A stretch of DNA of 64,000 nucleotides from Streptomyces sp. NBC_00094 (GCF_026343125.1 NZ_JAPEMB010000001.1:5771501-5835500), one strand, 5' to 3'; shown: positions 1 through 10,392, counted from the stretch's first letter. Notes: generated from the sequence alone by a model not told the origin. A program made the numbers and translations.

Positions 1-497
1 CCGTCCTCACCGCCCTGGCCCTCGTCCTCGGGGCGCTCTTCGCGCCCGGCGTCGGCGCCCTCACCGCCGCCGGCGAGGCCCACGCGGTCACCAAGATCAG
101 CCACGCCACCGCGACCTCGATGTTCCGTTCCTCCGGCATCACCTGGTCCTCGTCCGGCAACTGCTCGAACCGGAACAACTCGACCTGTACGTCCTTCGAG
201 CAGCTCAACCTCGCCACCGCCCAGGGCGCCCAGACCCTCAAGAGCGCCAGCGGCTGCGCCCTCAACATCACCGGCGGCACCGAGACTGGGCACGCGAGCG
301 GCACCTACTCGCACTGGAACGGCTACAAGCTCGACTTCAGCAAGTACACCTGCGTCGGGAGCTACATCAAGAACACCTTCACCTACATCGGCCTGCGCGG
401 CGACGGTGCTCCGCAGTGGAGGTCCGGCGCGGGCAACGTCTACGCCGACGAGGGCAACCACTGGGACGTGACCTTCTACAACTGCGGCGGCTGCTGA
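1..497 (+). CDS. Secreted M15-like zinc peptidase, 5' truncated
   Basis: The reading frame is open from base 3; its start lies before the window. The first residues visible form a hydrophobic, Ala/Leu-rich stretch ending near GEAHA, which looks like the end of a Sec signal peptide, followed by a mature domain of about 135 residues. The mature part carries H-x2-G-x3-D (SHWNGYKLD, His codon at 312, Asp codon at 333) and later E-x2-H (EGNHWDV, His codon at 459). This arrangement matches the zinc ligands of M15 peptidases such as VanY/VanX-type D-Ala-D-Ala peptidases. Several cysteines suggest disulfides in an exported protein. The likely role is peptidoglycan or peptide hydrolysis outside the cell, inferred from the motifs alone. 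A hairpin follows the stop. Confidence 0.6.
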   Translation, partial: VLTALALVLGALFAPGVGALTAAGEAHAVTKISHATATSMFRSSGITWSSSGNCSNRNNSTCTSFEQLNLATAQGAQTLKSASGCALNITGGTETGHASGTYSHWNGYKLDFSKYTCVGSYIKNTFTYIGLRGDGAPQWRSGAGNVYADEGNHWDVTFYNCGGC

Positions 498-513
498 CCG
501 CTCGCCACGTGCC

Positions 514-560
514 AAGAAGCCCCTCTCGGTGGTCACTTGGACTAACCGAGGGGGGTTCTT
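514..560 (+). terminator. Hairpin after the M15-like gene
   Basis: Arms 514-530 and 545-560 are nearly complementary (AAGAAGCCCCTCTCGGT against ACCGAGGGGGGTTCTT) with a loop of about 14 nt. It lies 17 nt after the stop codon and before the GH101 gene, so it most likely terminates the upstream transcript. Confidence 0.55.
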
Positions 561-622
561 GGACTGGAGGGGCCCGCGCGGCGCGATCTCGTTGACGGTG
601 CCGCGGGGGCGGGGGCCAACTA

Positions 623-3600
623 GTGCGCATGCCCCTCCCCAAGTCGCGAAGAATCCGTGCGGCCTGCGCACTCGCCGCCGCTTCATCCGCCGTGTTCGCC
701 CTGGCCGGCCCGGCGACCGCCGAGGCCGGGACCCCGCAGGCCGAGGACACCACCGCAGCCACCACCGCCACCGGAACCACCGCCGTCATCGCCTCCGCCC
801 AGCTCTCCGTCGCCGTCGCCGAGGACTTCCCCCGCGCCCTCTCGTACACCGACCGCGCCGGCGGCGCCCGCCTCCTCGGCAGTACGGCCCCGGTCACCCA
901 GGTCGTCCTCAACGGCACCCCCTACGCCGTCCAGGCCAAGGGCGCCCCCGTCCTGACCGCCACCTCCGCCGCGTACACCCTCGCCTTCCCCGCCCTGCCC
1001 GGCGTCGAGATCGACGCGAGCCTGAGCGTCGACGGCCGGACCACCACCTTCCGGGTCACCGCCGTCCGCGACACCGACACCTTCCGCGTCGGCACCCTCG
1101 ACATACCCGGCCACGACCTCGTCTCCGTGGGCTCGGCGGACGGCGGCGCCGCCACCGCCTTCACCCGCCTCGACCCCGACTCCACCCGTACCGCCGACGT
1201 CTTCGCCCAGGTCACCGCCGCCACCACCGCCGAGGCGAACCCGGTCGGCGCGAGCTACGCGCTCGTCAACACCGGGCAGCTGGCCGCCGCCGTCGAGTCC
1301 AACTCCAGCTACGACAAGCCCTCCGGCGCCTCCGCCCGCGACGGCGCCCGCTTCTGGCACCAGGCCCGTACGCGGACGTCGGAGACCGGAACCGAGACCC
1401 GCGTCGGCGTCTGGTCCGGCCAGTGGACCTACCGCGGCGCGGGCGCCCCGCAGCCCGAGACCGGCGACGACCTCCCCTGGGCCAAGGTCGTCGTCACCCC
1501 CGACGCCAACGACGACGGCGCCACCGACTGGCAGGACGGCGCCCTCGCCTTCCGTACGATCGGGATCAAGGCCCCCGGCAGCGAGCAGACCCCCGACCGG
1601 GTCGTCGCCCACATCCCGTTCAACTTCGCCTCGCAGGCCACGCACCCCTTCCTGCGCACCCTCGACGACGTCAAGCGGATCTCGCTCGCCACCGACGGAC
1701 TCGGCCAGTTCGCGCTGCTCAAGGGGTACGGCTCCGAGGGCCACGACTCAGCCCACCCCGACTACGGCGGCAACTACAACAAGCGCGCCGGCGGCCTCGC
1801 CGACCTCAACACCCTCCTCAGGGAGGGCAGGAAGTGGGGCGCGGGCTTCGGCGTCCACGTCAACGCCACCGAGTCGTACCCCGAGGCGAAGAACTTCAGC
1901 GAGACCCTCGTCGACAAGACCAAGCCCGGCTGGAACTGGCTCAACCAGAGTTACTACATCGACCAGCGCCGGGACATCAACAGCGGCGACCTCGCCCGCC
2001 GCTTCCAGCAGCTGCGCGACGAGACCGACCCCAACCTCTCCGCGCTCTACATCGACGTCTACTACACACACGGCTGGATCGCCGACAAGACGGTCCAGGC
2101 CGTCCAGGCGCAGGGCTGGAACGTCGCCACCGAGTGGTCCGAGAAGTTCGAGCGGGCCTCCCTCTGGTCCCACTGGGCCAACGACCTCGACTACGGCGGC
2201 GCCACCAACAAGGGCCTCAACTCCCAGATCGTCCGCTTCATCCGCAACGGCGAGAAGGACGTCTGGAACAACCACCCGGTCCTCGGCCAGACCGCGCTCG
2301 TCGACTTCGAGGGCTGGACCGGCGAGACCGACTGGAACGACTTCACCGCCAACATCTGGCAGCGGAACCTGCCCGCCAAGTACCTCCAGCAGCAGCGCAT
2401 CACCCGCTGGAACGGCAACGACATCACCTTCACCGGCGGCGTCCGCGGCACCGTCGAGAACGGCCGCCGCACCTTCCACGAGAACGGCCGCAAGGTCCTC
2501 GACGGCGAGACCTACCTGCTCCCCTGGGACGACGGCAAGAAGCTCTACCACTACAACAAGACCGGCGGGACGACCAGCTGGGCCGTCCCCGCGGGCGTCG
2601 GCTCGTACTCCGTCCACAAGCTCACCGACAACGGCCGGGTGAAGACCGCCACCGTGCGGCCCGTCGACGGGCGGATCACCCTCGACGCCGTCGCCGGACA
2701 GCCCTACGTCCTCTACCCGGACCGCGCCCCCGCCCAGCCCGCCCCGCGATGGGGCCAGGGCACCCCCGTGAAGGACCCCGGCTTCAACGACGCGAAGCTC
2801 GGCGCCTGGACCACGGCGGGGACCGTCGCCCGTGACACCGACGCGCAGGGCCGCAACAGCGCGAAGCTCAGCGGCTCGGCCACCGCGTCCGTACGCCAGC
2901 AGATCACCGGCCTCACCCCCGGCGCGCGGTACACCGCCTCCGCCCTGATCGAGGTCGAGCCGGGCAGGACCCGCCCCACCACCCTCTCCGTCGCCGGGCG
3001 GACCGTCACCGTCGAGCGCTCCGCCCTCGACGACCGGGTCGCCGCCTCCGACTGGAACGGCACCCGCTTCCAGCGCGCCAAGGTCACCTTCACCGCCCCC
3101 GCCAACGGAACCACCCCGCTGCGGATCGAGGCCGCGAGCGGCAGCACGGCGACCGTCCGGATCGACGACGTACGGATCGTGGCCAACGCCCCGGCGACGA
3201 AGGCCGGAGCCGTCGCGTACGAGGACTTCGAGGCCGTCGACCAGGGCTGGGGCCCCTTCCTCAAGGGCGACTCCGGCGGGACGACCGACCCGCGCACCCA
3301 CATCGCCCAGCTGCACGCCCCGTACACCCAGGCAGGCTGGAACGGAAAGCCGATCGACGACGTCATCGGCGGCGCCGAGTCCCTCAAGTCGCACGACGAG
3401 AACAGCGGCCTGGTCTACCGGACCGCGCCCTGGACCGTCCCGATGAAGGACGGGAACAGCTACCGCGTCGAGTACGACTACCAGTCGAGCCACGCCGGCG
3501 CGTACGAGTGGGTCACCGGCTACGACCGGACGACCGGCAACGGGCCGGCCGTCGAGACCCGCCGCATCCCGGTCGGGCAGCAGAGGACGACCGGGCACTT

Positions 3601-4513
3601 CTCCGAGACCGTGACGGCCGGCTGCGGCGACACCTGGACCGGGCTCCGCAAGCGCGGCGACGCCCCCGACGGCGCCGACTTCGTCCTCGACTCCTTCACC
3701 GTCACCGACCTCGGCCCGGCCGCCGAACGCGCCGCCTGCGGCACGCTCGCCGTCACCGCCCCGGAGACCCTGGAGCCCGGCCGGGCCAACGAGATCACGG
3801 CCACCTTCGGCAACGACGAGCCGGCCGCCATCACCGGCGCCCAGGCCGTGCTCACCCTCCCCGAGGGCTGGACCGCCGAACCGGCCGCGCCCGTCACCCT
3901 CGACACGGTCGCGGCGGGCGGCAGCACCACCGCCACCTGGCGGGTGACCCCGCCCGAGGACGCCGCCTACCGGCCGTACGCGCTGGGCGCCGAGGTCACG
4001 TATGCCCTCGGGGGAGGCGCACGGAAGCTCACCGCCGCCACCACCGTCCGCACCCTGCCCCCGCCGCCCACCACCGACAGCTGGGCGAGCGACCTGGACT
4101 GGACCTCGGCCACCAACGGCTGGGGACCTGTCGAGCGCGACCTCTCCAACGGCGAGACGGGCACCGGCGACGGCTCCCCGCTGCGGATCGGGGGAGTGAC
4201 GTACGCCAAGGGGCTCGGCAGCCACGCCCCCGCCAGGGTCCGCTACTACCTGGGCGGCCGGTGCACCTCCCTCACCGCCGAGGTCGGGGTGGACGACGTC
4301 CAGACCAGCCGGGGCACCGTCCGGTTCAGCGTGGTCGCGGACGGGACGGAGAAGGTGACGTCCCCGGTCCTCAAGGCCACGGACACCGCCTGGCCGCTCA
4401 CCGCCGACGTCACCGGCGCCTCCTACGTCGAGCTCGTGGCCGACGACGGCGGCGACGGCAACGGCAACGACCACGCGGACTGGGGGAACGCCCGCTTCCA
4501 CTGCGGAGGCTGA
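623..4513 (+). CDS. Secreted endo-alpha-N-acetylgalactosaminidase (GH101)
   Basis: Family GH101 enzymes release the core-1 disaccharide Gal-beta-1,3-GalNAc from serine/threonine of mucin-type glycoproteins. The 1296-residue product has a Sec signal peptide (basic PKSRRIR, hydrophobic core, cleavage near residue 33). A beta-sandwich precedes the catalytic barrel. In the barrel, ALYIDVYY carries the expected nucleophile Asp478 and VATEWSE the expected acid/base Glu504. Carbohydrate-binding-like modules follow, then a NEW3-type domain (about 1050-1135) and a C-terminal NPCBM domain (about 1152-1296). The GTG at 623 has a G-rich site about 8 nt upstream; ATG at 629 is an equally possible start. 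The next gene encodes a PL8 lyase, suggesting use of animal-type glycans. Confidence 0.88.
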   Translation: MRMPLPKSRRIRAACALAAASSAVFALAGPATAEAGTPQAEDTTAATTATGTTAVIASAQLSVAVAEDFPRALSYTDRAGGARLLGSTAPVTQVVLNGTPYAVQAKGAPVLTATSAAYTLAFPALPGVEIDASLSVDGRTTTFRVTAVRDTDTFRVGTLDIPGHDLVSVGSADGGAATAFTRLDPDSTRTADVFAQVTAATTAEANPVGASYALVNTGQLAAAVESNSSYDKPSGASARDGARFWHQARTRTSETGTETRVGVWSGQWTYRGAGAPQPETGDDLPWAKVVVTPDANDDGATDWQDGALAFRTIGIKAPGSEQTPDRVVAHIPFNFASQATHPFLRTLDDVKRISLATDGLGQFALLKGYGSEGHDSAHPDYGGNYNKRAGGLADLNTLLREGRKWGAGFGVHVNATESYPEAKNFSETLVDKTKPGWNWLNQSYYIDQRRDINSGDLARRFQQLRDETDPNLSALYIDVYYTHGWIADKTVQAVQAQGWNVATEWSEKFERASLWSHWANDLDYGGATNKGLNSQIVRFIRNGEKDVWNNHPVLGQTALVDFEGWTGETDWNDFTANIWQRNLPAKYLQQQRITRWNGNDITFTGGVRGTVENGRRTFHENGRKVLDGETYLLPWDDGKKLYHYNKTGGTTSWAVPAGVGSYSVHKLTDNGRVKTATVRPVDGRITLDAVAGQPYVLYPDRAPAQPAPRWGQGTPVKDPGFNDAKLGAWTTAGTVARDTDAQGRNSAKLSGSATASVRQQITGLTPGARYTASALIEVEPGRTRPTTLSVAGRTVTVERSALDDRVAASDWNGTRFQRAKVTFTAPANGTTPLRIEAASGSTATVRIDDVRIVANAPATKAGAVAYEDFEAVDQGWGPFLKGDSGGTTDPRTHIAQLHAPYTQAGWNGKPIDDVIGGAESLKSHDENSGLVYRTAPWTVPMKDGNSYRVEYDYQSSHAGAYEWVTGYDRTTGNGPAVETRRIPVGQQRTTGHFSETVTAGCGDTWTGLRKRGDAPDGADFVLDSFTVTDLGPAAERAACGTLAVTAPETLEPGRANEITATFGNDEPAAITGAQAVLTLPEGWTAEPAAPVTLDTVAAGGSTTATWRVTPPEDAAYRPYALGAEVTYALGGGARKLTAATTVRTLPPPPTTDSWASDLDWTSATNGWGPVERDLSNGETGTGDGSPLRIGGVTYAKGLGSHAPARVRYYLGGRCTSLTAEVGVDDVQTSRGTVRFSVVADGTEKVTSPVLKATDTAWPLTADVTGASYVELVADDGGDGNGNDHADWGNARFHCGG

Positions 4514-4562
4514 GCACCCGGCACCGGACGGCAAGCGCTTTCGGCCGGCCGGTGTCGTGCTC
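4512..4562 (+). promoter_or_regulatory. Hairpin with LacI-type palindrome AAGCGCTT in its loop
   Basis: Arms 4512-4527 (GAGCAC, CACCGG) and 4549-4562 (CCGGTG, GTGCTC) flank a loop containing GCAAGCGCTTTC. The perfect core AAGCGCTT is at 4533-4540. The hairpin may end the GH101 transcript. The core resembles LacI-family operators and sits about 95 bp before the PL8 start. The operator role is inference. Confidence 0.35.
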
Positions 4563-4633
4563 ATTGATTGCGTCGGAAACCCGGTGTTACACCAGGCGCC
4601 GAACGGTCTCACCACGTCCCCCGGGAGGCTCCC

Positions 4634-7024
4634 GTGTCCGTCCCCGCCTGGTCCCGCCGCACGTTCCTGATCACCGCGTCCGTCACCGCCGCCGCCCTCG
4701 GGCTCCCGCTCCCCACCGCCCACGCGGCGGAGCCGGAGGGGGAGTTCGAGGCGCTACGGCTCCGCTGGCTCGACCTCCAGCTCGGCTCCGGCTTCGACGC
4801 CGGGGCCGAGCCCTACGCCTCCAAGCTCGCCGAGACGGGCACGCTCGCCCGCGCGTTCCGCACCTCCATGACCCCCGCCCCCACCTCCCTCTGGCCCGGG
4901 GTCCCCTTCGACCCGCCGGCCGGCGTCACCCAGAGCTACAGCCGCCTGTGGACCATGACCCAGGCGTACGCGCAGCCCGGCACCGGCCTCACCGGGGACC
5001 CGACCCTGCTCGCCGACGTCCTGACCGGCCTCGACCACCTCTCCGCCACGGTCTACCGCGCGGGCGCCCCCCGCTACGGCAACTGGTGGGAGTGGCAGAT
5101 CGGCAGCCCCCGCCTCCTCATGGACATCGTCGCCGCGCTCCACCCGCACCTCGGCGCCGAGCGGATCGCCGCCGCCTGCGCCGCCGTCGACCACTTCGTC
5201 CCCGACTCGGTGCTCACGAACTACAGCGGCACCTCCACCGGCGCCAACCGCGTGGACCTGTGCCGCTCGGTCGCCCTGCGCGGAGTCCTCGGCGCGGCCC
5301 CCGCCAAGATCGCCCTCGCCCGCGACGCCCTCTCGCCCGTCTTCCCGTACGTCACCCAGGGCGACGGCCTCTACGCCGACGGCTCCTTCGTCCAGCACAC
5401 CTGGGTCGCCTACTCCGGTACCTACGGACAGGTCATGCTCGACGGCCTCGGCCGGCTCTTCTCCCTCCTCGCCGGGTCCACCTGGGCCGTCACCGACCCG
5501 AACCGGCAGATCGTCCTCGACAGCGTCGAGAAGGCCTACGCGCCCCTGATCTACGACGGCCTGATGATGGACAGCGTCAACGGCCGTGCCATCAGCCGCG
5601 GCCTCCTCAGGAACGACGACCGGCAGATCCTGCGCTCCGACCACTTCCACGGCCAGGGCGTCATCGCGGCGATGGCACTGCTCGCCGGCGGGGCCTCGGC
5701 CGCCGAGCGCGACCGCTGGCACGCGCGCGTGAAGGGGTGGATCCAGCGCGACACGGTCTCCCCGGTCCTCGCCGCCCGTCAGTTCGGCGTCGCCGACCTC
5801 GCCAGGCTGCACGCCGTGGCCGCCGCCCCCGTCCCCGCCGCCCCCGAACCCACCGGTCACCGGCTCTTCACCGCCATGGACCGGGCCGTGCACCGCCGCC
5901 CCGGCTGGGCCGCCAACATCGCCATGGCCTCGAACCGGATCTCGTCCTACGAGTGCGGCAACGGCGAGAACCCGCGCGGCTGGCACACCGGCGCCGGGAT
6001 GCTCTCCTGGTGGACCCCGGAGCACGGCGACCAGTACACCGACTGGTTCTGGCCCACCGTCGACCCGTACCGCCTCCCCGGCACCACCGTCTCCACCAAG
6101 CGCCTCGCCGACCGGGCAGGCGGCGAGTGGGGCGCGCCCAGGCCGGCCGTACGGTGGGTCGGCGGCGCCACCGACGGCGAGTACGCGGCGGTCGGCCAGC
6201 ACCTCAAGGGCCTCGGTTCCACCCTGGAGGCCCGGAAGTCCTGGTTCTGCGCGGCCGACGCGGTCATCTGCCTGGGAGCCGGGATCACCGCCACCGACGG
6301 GGTGCCCGTCGAGACCGTCGTCGACAACCGCCTCCTCGGCGAGGGGGGCACCTCCGACACCGAAGGCCGTGGGGGAGCCGCACAGGCGTTCACCACGGGC
6401 CGCGGCTGGGCGCACCTGGACGGCCACGGCGGCTGGGTCTTCCCCGACGGGGCCTCGCCGGAGGGGACCTCGTCCGAGGGGGCCGGGAACCTCCGGACCC
6501 TCCTCGACGACCGCACCGGAGCCTGGAGCGACATCAACACCACCAGCTCGACGGAGCGTCGCACCCGCCGGTACCGGACGCTCTGGCTGGACCACGGCAC
6601 GGACCCGTCCGACGCCTCGTACACGTATCTCCTGATGCCGGGCGCCTCCCGGTACCGGATCGCGGCCCGCGCCGCCGACCCGGACTGGCTGCAGGTTCTC
6701 GACAACAGCGCCGAGCGGCAGGCGGTCGCCGTCCCGTCCCTCGGGCTGACCGCGGCGAACTTCTGGCAGGCCGGTACGGTGGGACGCCTCACGGTCTCCG
6801 CCCCGGCGAGCGTCCTCGTCCGAAGGCGCCGCTCGGTGCTCGACCTGAGGGTCGCCGAGCCGCCCCGCACGGGACAGCCGCTGGAGCTGGTCTGGGACGG
6901 TCCGGTGCGGCGGGTCCTCACGCACGACCCCTCGGTGGAGGTGCTCGGCACCGGCGGTTCGCTGCGCCTGCGGATCACCCCCGGCACGGCGGGCGCGACG
7001 CATCAGTGCGAGGTCCTCGTCTAG
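4634..7024 (+). CDS. Tat-exported polysaccharide lyase family 8 (hyaluronate/chondroitin/xanthan lyase type)
   Basis: The GTG at 4634 follows GGGAGG at 7-8 nt and opens a twin-arginine signal peptide (WSRRTFL, hydrophobic stretch, AHA cleavage near residue 35). The longer frame starting at 4568 lacks that logic. The 796-residue product has the PL8 alpha/alpha toroid motifs NWWEWQIG, TGANRVD, FVQHTWVAYSGTYG and ENPRGWHTGAGM. Asn205, His255 and Tyr264 have the same mutual spacing (50 and 9) as the catalytic Asn-His-Tyr of chondroitin AC lyase. PL8 enzymes cleave uronate-containing polymers by beta-elimination. The exact substrate (hyaluronan, chondroitin or xanthan) cannot be read from the motifs. 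The gene follows a GH101 gene on the same strand. Confidence 0.87.
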   Translation: MSVPAWSRRTFLITASVTAAALGLPLPTAHAAEPEGEFEALRLRWLDLQLGSGFDAGAEPYASKLAETGTLARAFRTSMTPAPTSLWPGVPFDPPAGVTQSYSRLWTMTQAYAQPGTGLTGDPTLLADVLTGLDHLSATVYRAGAPRYGNWWEWQIGSPRLLMDIVAALHPHLGAERIAAACAAVDHFVPDSVLTNYSGTSTGANRVDLCRSVALRGVLGAAPAKIALARDALSPVFPYVTQGDGLYADGSFVQHTWVAYSGTYGQVMLDGLGRLFSLLAGSTWAVTDPNRQIVLDSVEKAYAPLIYDGLMMDSVNGRAISRGLLRNDDRQILRSDHFHGQGVIAAMALLAGGASAAERDRWHARVKGWIQRDTVSPVLAARQFGVADLARLHAVAAAPVPAAPEPTGHRLFTAMDRAVHRRPGWAANIAMASNRISSYECGNGENPRGWHTGAGMLSWWTPEHGDQYTDWFWPTVDPYRLPGTTVSTKRLADRAGGEWGAPRPAVRWVGGATDGEYAAVGQHLKGLGSTLEARKSWFCAADAVICLGAGITATDGVPVETVVDNRLLGEGGTSDTEGRGGAAQAFTTGRGWAHLDGHGGWVFPDGASPEGTSSEGAGNLRTLLDDRTGAWSDINTTSSTERRTRRYRTLWLDHGTDPSDASYTYLLMPGASRYRIAARAADPDWLQVLDNSAERQAVAVPSLGLTAANFWQAGTVGRLTVSAPASVLVRRRRSVLDLRVAEPPRTGQPLELVWDGPVRRVLTHDPSVEVLGTGGSLRLRITPGTAGATHQCEVLV

Positions 7025-7082
7025 ACCTGTGTCGTCTATGTCAGAACCCCACAAACACGGGGGGTGTCGGGCTGTTGACTCG

Positions 7083-7111
7083 GGCTGGACGGGTGATGGT
7101 TCTGTCCAGCC
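7083..7111 (+). terminator. Hairpin between the PL8 gene and accB
   Basis: GGCTGGAC at 7083-7090 is exactly complementary to GTCCAGCC at 7104-7111, with a 13-nt loop. It lies about 60 nt after the PL8 stop and about 75 nt before accB. A terminator is the simplest reading. There is no T-tract. Confidence 0.4.
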
Positions 7112-7174
7112 CCACCAGGAATCGACACGCGAGACTGTACGGAGTCGACGGCGGGGTTTTCTTGTCTGACTTCG

Positions 7175-7180
7175 TAGGGT
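7175..7180 (+). promoter_or_regulatory. Candidate -10 element of accB
   Basis: TAGGGT fits the TANNNT -10 class and ends 6 nt before the accB ATG, which would place the transcription start at the start codon. No clear -35 element is visible, and only a weak AGGG lies before the ATG. Confidence 0.35.
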
Positions 7181-7186
7181 CGACAC

Positions 7187-8770
<1,584 letters not shown>

Positions 8771-8785
8771 GAGGGAGCCATCCAC

Positions 8786-8989
8786 GTGACCACCCCTGCC
8801 AATCTTCTCCGTGTCGAGAAGGGCCACGCCGACCCCGAGGAGCTCGCCGCCATCACGGCGGTCCTGCTCGCCCGCGCGTCCGCCCGCCCCGACGAGCTCG
8901 CGGCGACGCACGACGGCCGCTCCACGGCCGGCTGGCGCCGCCTGGAGCGTCAGTCGGGCTTCCGCCCCTCCCACTCCTGGCAGGGCTGA
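8786..8989 (+). CDS. accE: Acyl-CoA carboxylase epsilon subunit
   Basis: This 67-residue protein corresponds to AccE, the small epsilon subunit that stimulates and stabilises the AccA-AccB complex in streptomycetes. It has the typical HADPEELAAITAVLLAR helix and a Trp/Arg-rich tail (GWRRLERQSGFRPSHSW). The GTG start at 8786 follows AAGAGGGAG at suitable spacing, 15 nt after accB, so the two are co-transcribed. A strong hairpin starts 12 nt after its stop. Confidence 0.9.
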   Translation: MTTPANLLRVEKGHADPEELAAITAVLLARASARPDELAATHDGRSTAGWRRLERQSGFRPSHSWQG

Positions 8990-9000
8990 CCCCCGCCGCA

Positions 9001-9043
9001 CGCCGAAGGCCCCCGCTCCCACCCGGAGCGGGGGCCTTCGGCG
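9001..9043 (+). terminator. Terminator of accB-accE
   Basis: Arms 9001-9018 and 9026-9043 form a perfect 18-bp GC-rich stem (CGCCGAAGGCCCCCGCTC) with a 7-nt loop just after accE. Confidence 0.85.
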
Positions 9044-9056
9044 TACCGGAGGGCCC

Positions 9057-9112
9057 GGGAGCCGGGGAGCCGGGGAGCCGGGGAAGCGGGAGCCCGGGAG
9101 CCGCGGAGCCGG
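9057..9112. repeat. 8-bp tandem repeat GGGAGCCG, about seven units
   Basis: Three perfect GGGAGCCG units (9057-9080) are followed by degenerate ones (GGGAAGCG, GGAGCCCG, GGAGCCGC, GGAGCCGG). The array fills the gap between the terminators of the two convergent operons. No coding role is visible. Confidence 0.8.
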
Positions 9113-9120
9113 AAACACGA

Positions 9121-9153
9121 AGGCCCCGCGCACCGAACCGGTGCGCGGGGCCT
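9121..9153 (-). terminator. Terminator of the first conservon
   Basis: Arms 9121-9135 and 9139-9153 form a perfect 15-bp stem (AGGCCCCGCGCACCG) with an AAC loop, 36 bases past the cvnD stop. It most likely ends the minus-strand conservon transcript. Confidence 0.8.
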
Positions 9154-9189
9154 CCGCGAAATCCGTACGACGTACGACGCCCGTCGGGA

Positions 9190-9771
9190 CTACCGCAGGC
9201 GGGCCATGAGGGCGTGCTCGACGAGGGTGATGAGCGCGCTCTTGGCGTCCGCGCGGTGGCGGGCGTCGGTGATGATGATCGGGGTGTCCGGGCCGATCTG
9301 CAGCGCCTCGCGGACTTCCTCGGGCTGGTAGGGCTGGTGTCCGTCGAAGCCGTTGAGGGCGATGACGAACGGCAGGCCGCTGTTCTCGAAGTAGTCGACC
9401 GCGGGGAAGCAGTCGGCGAGGCGTCGTGTGTCCACGAGGACGACGGCGCCGATGGCGCCGCGGACCAGGTCGTCCCACATGAACCAGAAGCGGTCCTGAC
9501 CCGGCGTACCGAAGAGGTACAGGATCAGGTCCTGGTCCAGGGTGATGCGGCCGAAGTCCATGGCGACAGTCGTCGTCGTCTTGTCGCCGGTGTGCGTGAG
9601 GTCGTCGATGCCCGCGGACGCAGACGTCATGACGGCCTCGGTACGCAGCGGGTTGATCTCCGAGACGGCGCCGACGAACGTGGTCTTGCCCACGCCGAAG
9701 CCGCCCGCCACCACGATCTTCGCGCTGGTGGTTGAGCGGGCTGCACCGCCGCTAGAGCTTGCGAAGTCCAC
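9190..9771 (-). CDS. cvnD: Conservon Ras-like GTP-binding protein CvnD (copy 1)
   Basis: CvnD proteins are small GTPases that, with CvnA, B and C, form a membrane-associated signalling complex resembling eukaryotic G-protein modules. The 193-residue product has the P-loop GGFGVGKTT (about residues 23-31), GTPGQDRF as the G3 motif, and NGFD in the G4 position where NKxD is usual. It starts inside the end of cvnC (20-nt overlap), so translation is coupled. A second copy lies at 14500-15081 and is almost identical over long stretches. Named phenotypes cannot be assigned from sequence. Confidence 0.92.
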   Translation of the reverse strand: MDFASSSGGAARSTTSAKIVVAGGFGVGKTTFVGAVSEINPLRTEAVMTSASAGIDDLTHTGDKTTTTVAMDFGRITLDQDLILYLFGTPGQDRFWFMWDDLVRGAIGAVVLVDTRRLADCFPAVDYFENSGLPFVIALNGFDGHQPYQPEEVREALQIGPDTPIIITDARHRADAKSALITLVEHALMARLR

Positions 9772-10300
9772 TGAGCACCCTTTCGAGCAGTGTCACGGCT
9801 GGCTGGCCGCCGGCGGCTTCGTCGCCGCCTGGCTGGTGAATGGCGACAAGTCCGGCCTCCGCCAGGTCGGCGACGAGGATCCGGGCAACGCCGAGAGGAA
9901 TGGAGAGCAGGGCCGAGATCTCGGCGACCGACTTGATCTCGATGCACAGCTGGCAGATCCGCTGGTGCTCGGGCAACTGCCCCTGCAGCCTGGACAGATC
10001 GGCCGTGGTGCTGACCAGCGCCTCGATGGCGAGCTGGTAACGCGGCCGGGTCCGGCCGCCGGTCATCGCGTAGGGACGCACGAGCGGGTTGTGCCCGCCC
10101 GAACCACCCGAGGAGGACGCGGCGCGCGGGGCGCTCGGCGAACCCACGGGCATGTGCGGGGCATGCGGCTGATAGGGCTGCGACGGACCCTGTCTGCTCG
10201 GGGCGGAGGGAAAGTTGAACCGGTTCTGCGCGGCGTCGCCCTGCGGCGCCTGGTGCGCGTCATATCCGTTGTAGTGGCTTGCGCCCGGGGGTGTTCCCAC
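9752..10300 (-). CDS. cvnC: Conservon DUF742 protein CvnC (copy 1)
   Basis: DUF742 proteins are the winged-helix-like third component of conservons. The conserved region starts at PLVRPYAMTGGRTRPRY and includes LPEHQRICQLC and the C-terminal TLLERVLSGLRKL. The N-terminal 60 residues are Pro/Gln/Ser-rich and probably disordered. The start chosen is GTG at 10300 because GGAGGAGGAG precedes it. An in-frame ATG at 10330 would add 10 residues but its AAGGG is only 2-3 nt away. Compared with copy 2 (134 residues) this protein has a longer N-terminal tail. Confidence 0.9.
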   Translation of the reverse strand: MGTPPGASHYNGYDAHQAPQGDAAQNRFNFPSAPSRQGPSQPYQPHAPHMPVGSPSAPRAASSSGGSGGHNPLVRPYAMTGGRTRPRYQLAIEALVSTTADLSRLQGQLPEHQRICQLCIEIKSVAEISALLSIPLGVARILVADLAEAGLVAIHQPGGDEAAGGQPAVTLLERVLSGLRKL

Positions 10301-10392
10301 GTCTCCTCCTCCGACTGCCTCGCGGTCCATGTCCCTTGGAGCCGCGCCACCGCACCTTACGGTGCGGTGACGTGAAACGCACTGTCTGTCTG

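Noticed and set aside
531..562. Resemblance of TGGACTAACC to a DasR site
   Set aside because: Only one half matches the known TGGTCTAGACCA core; the element is better explained as part of the hairpin.
1748..4723. 991-residue minus-strand open frame over GH101
   Set aside because: Composition is Gly/Val/Asp/Arg-rich shadow of a GC-rich gene; no domain, no ribosome site, and GH101 on the other strand has clear catalytic motifs.
9821..9880. Antisense small frames over the conservon genes
   Set aside because: They overlap conserved coding sequence on the other strand and have no ribosome sites or recognisable products.
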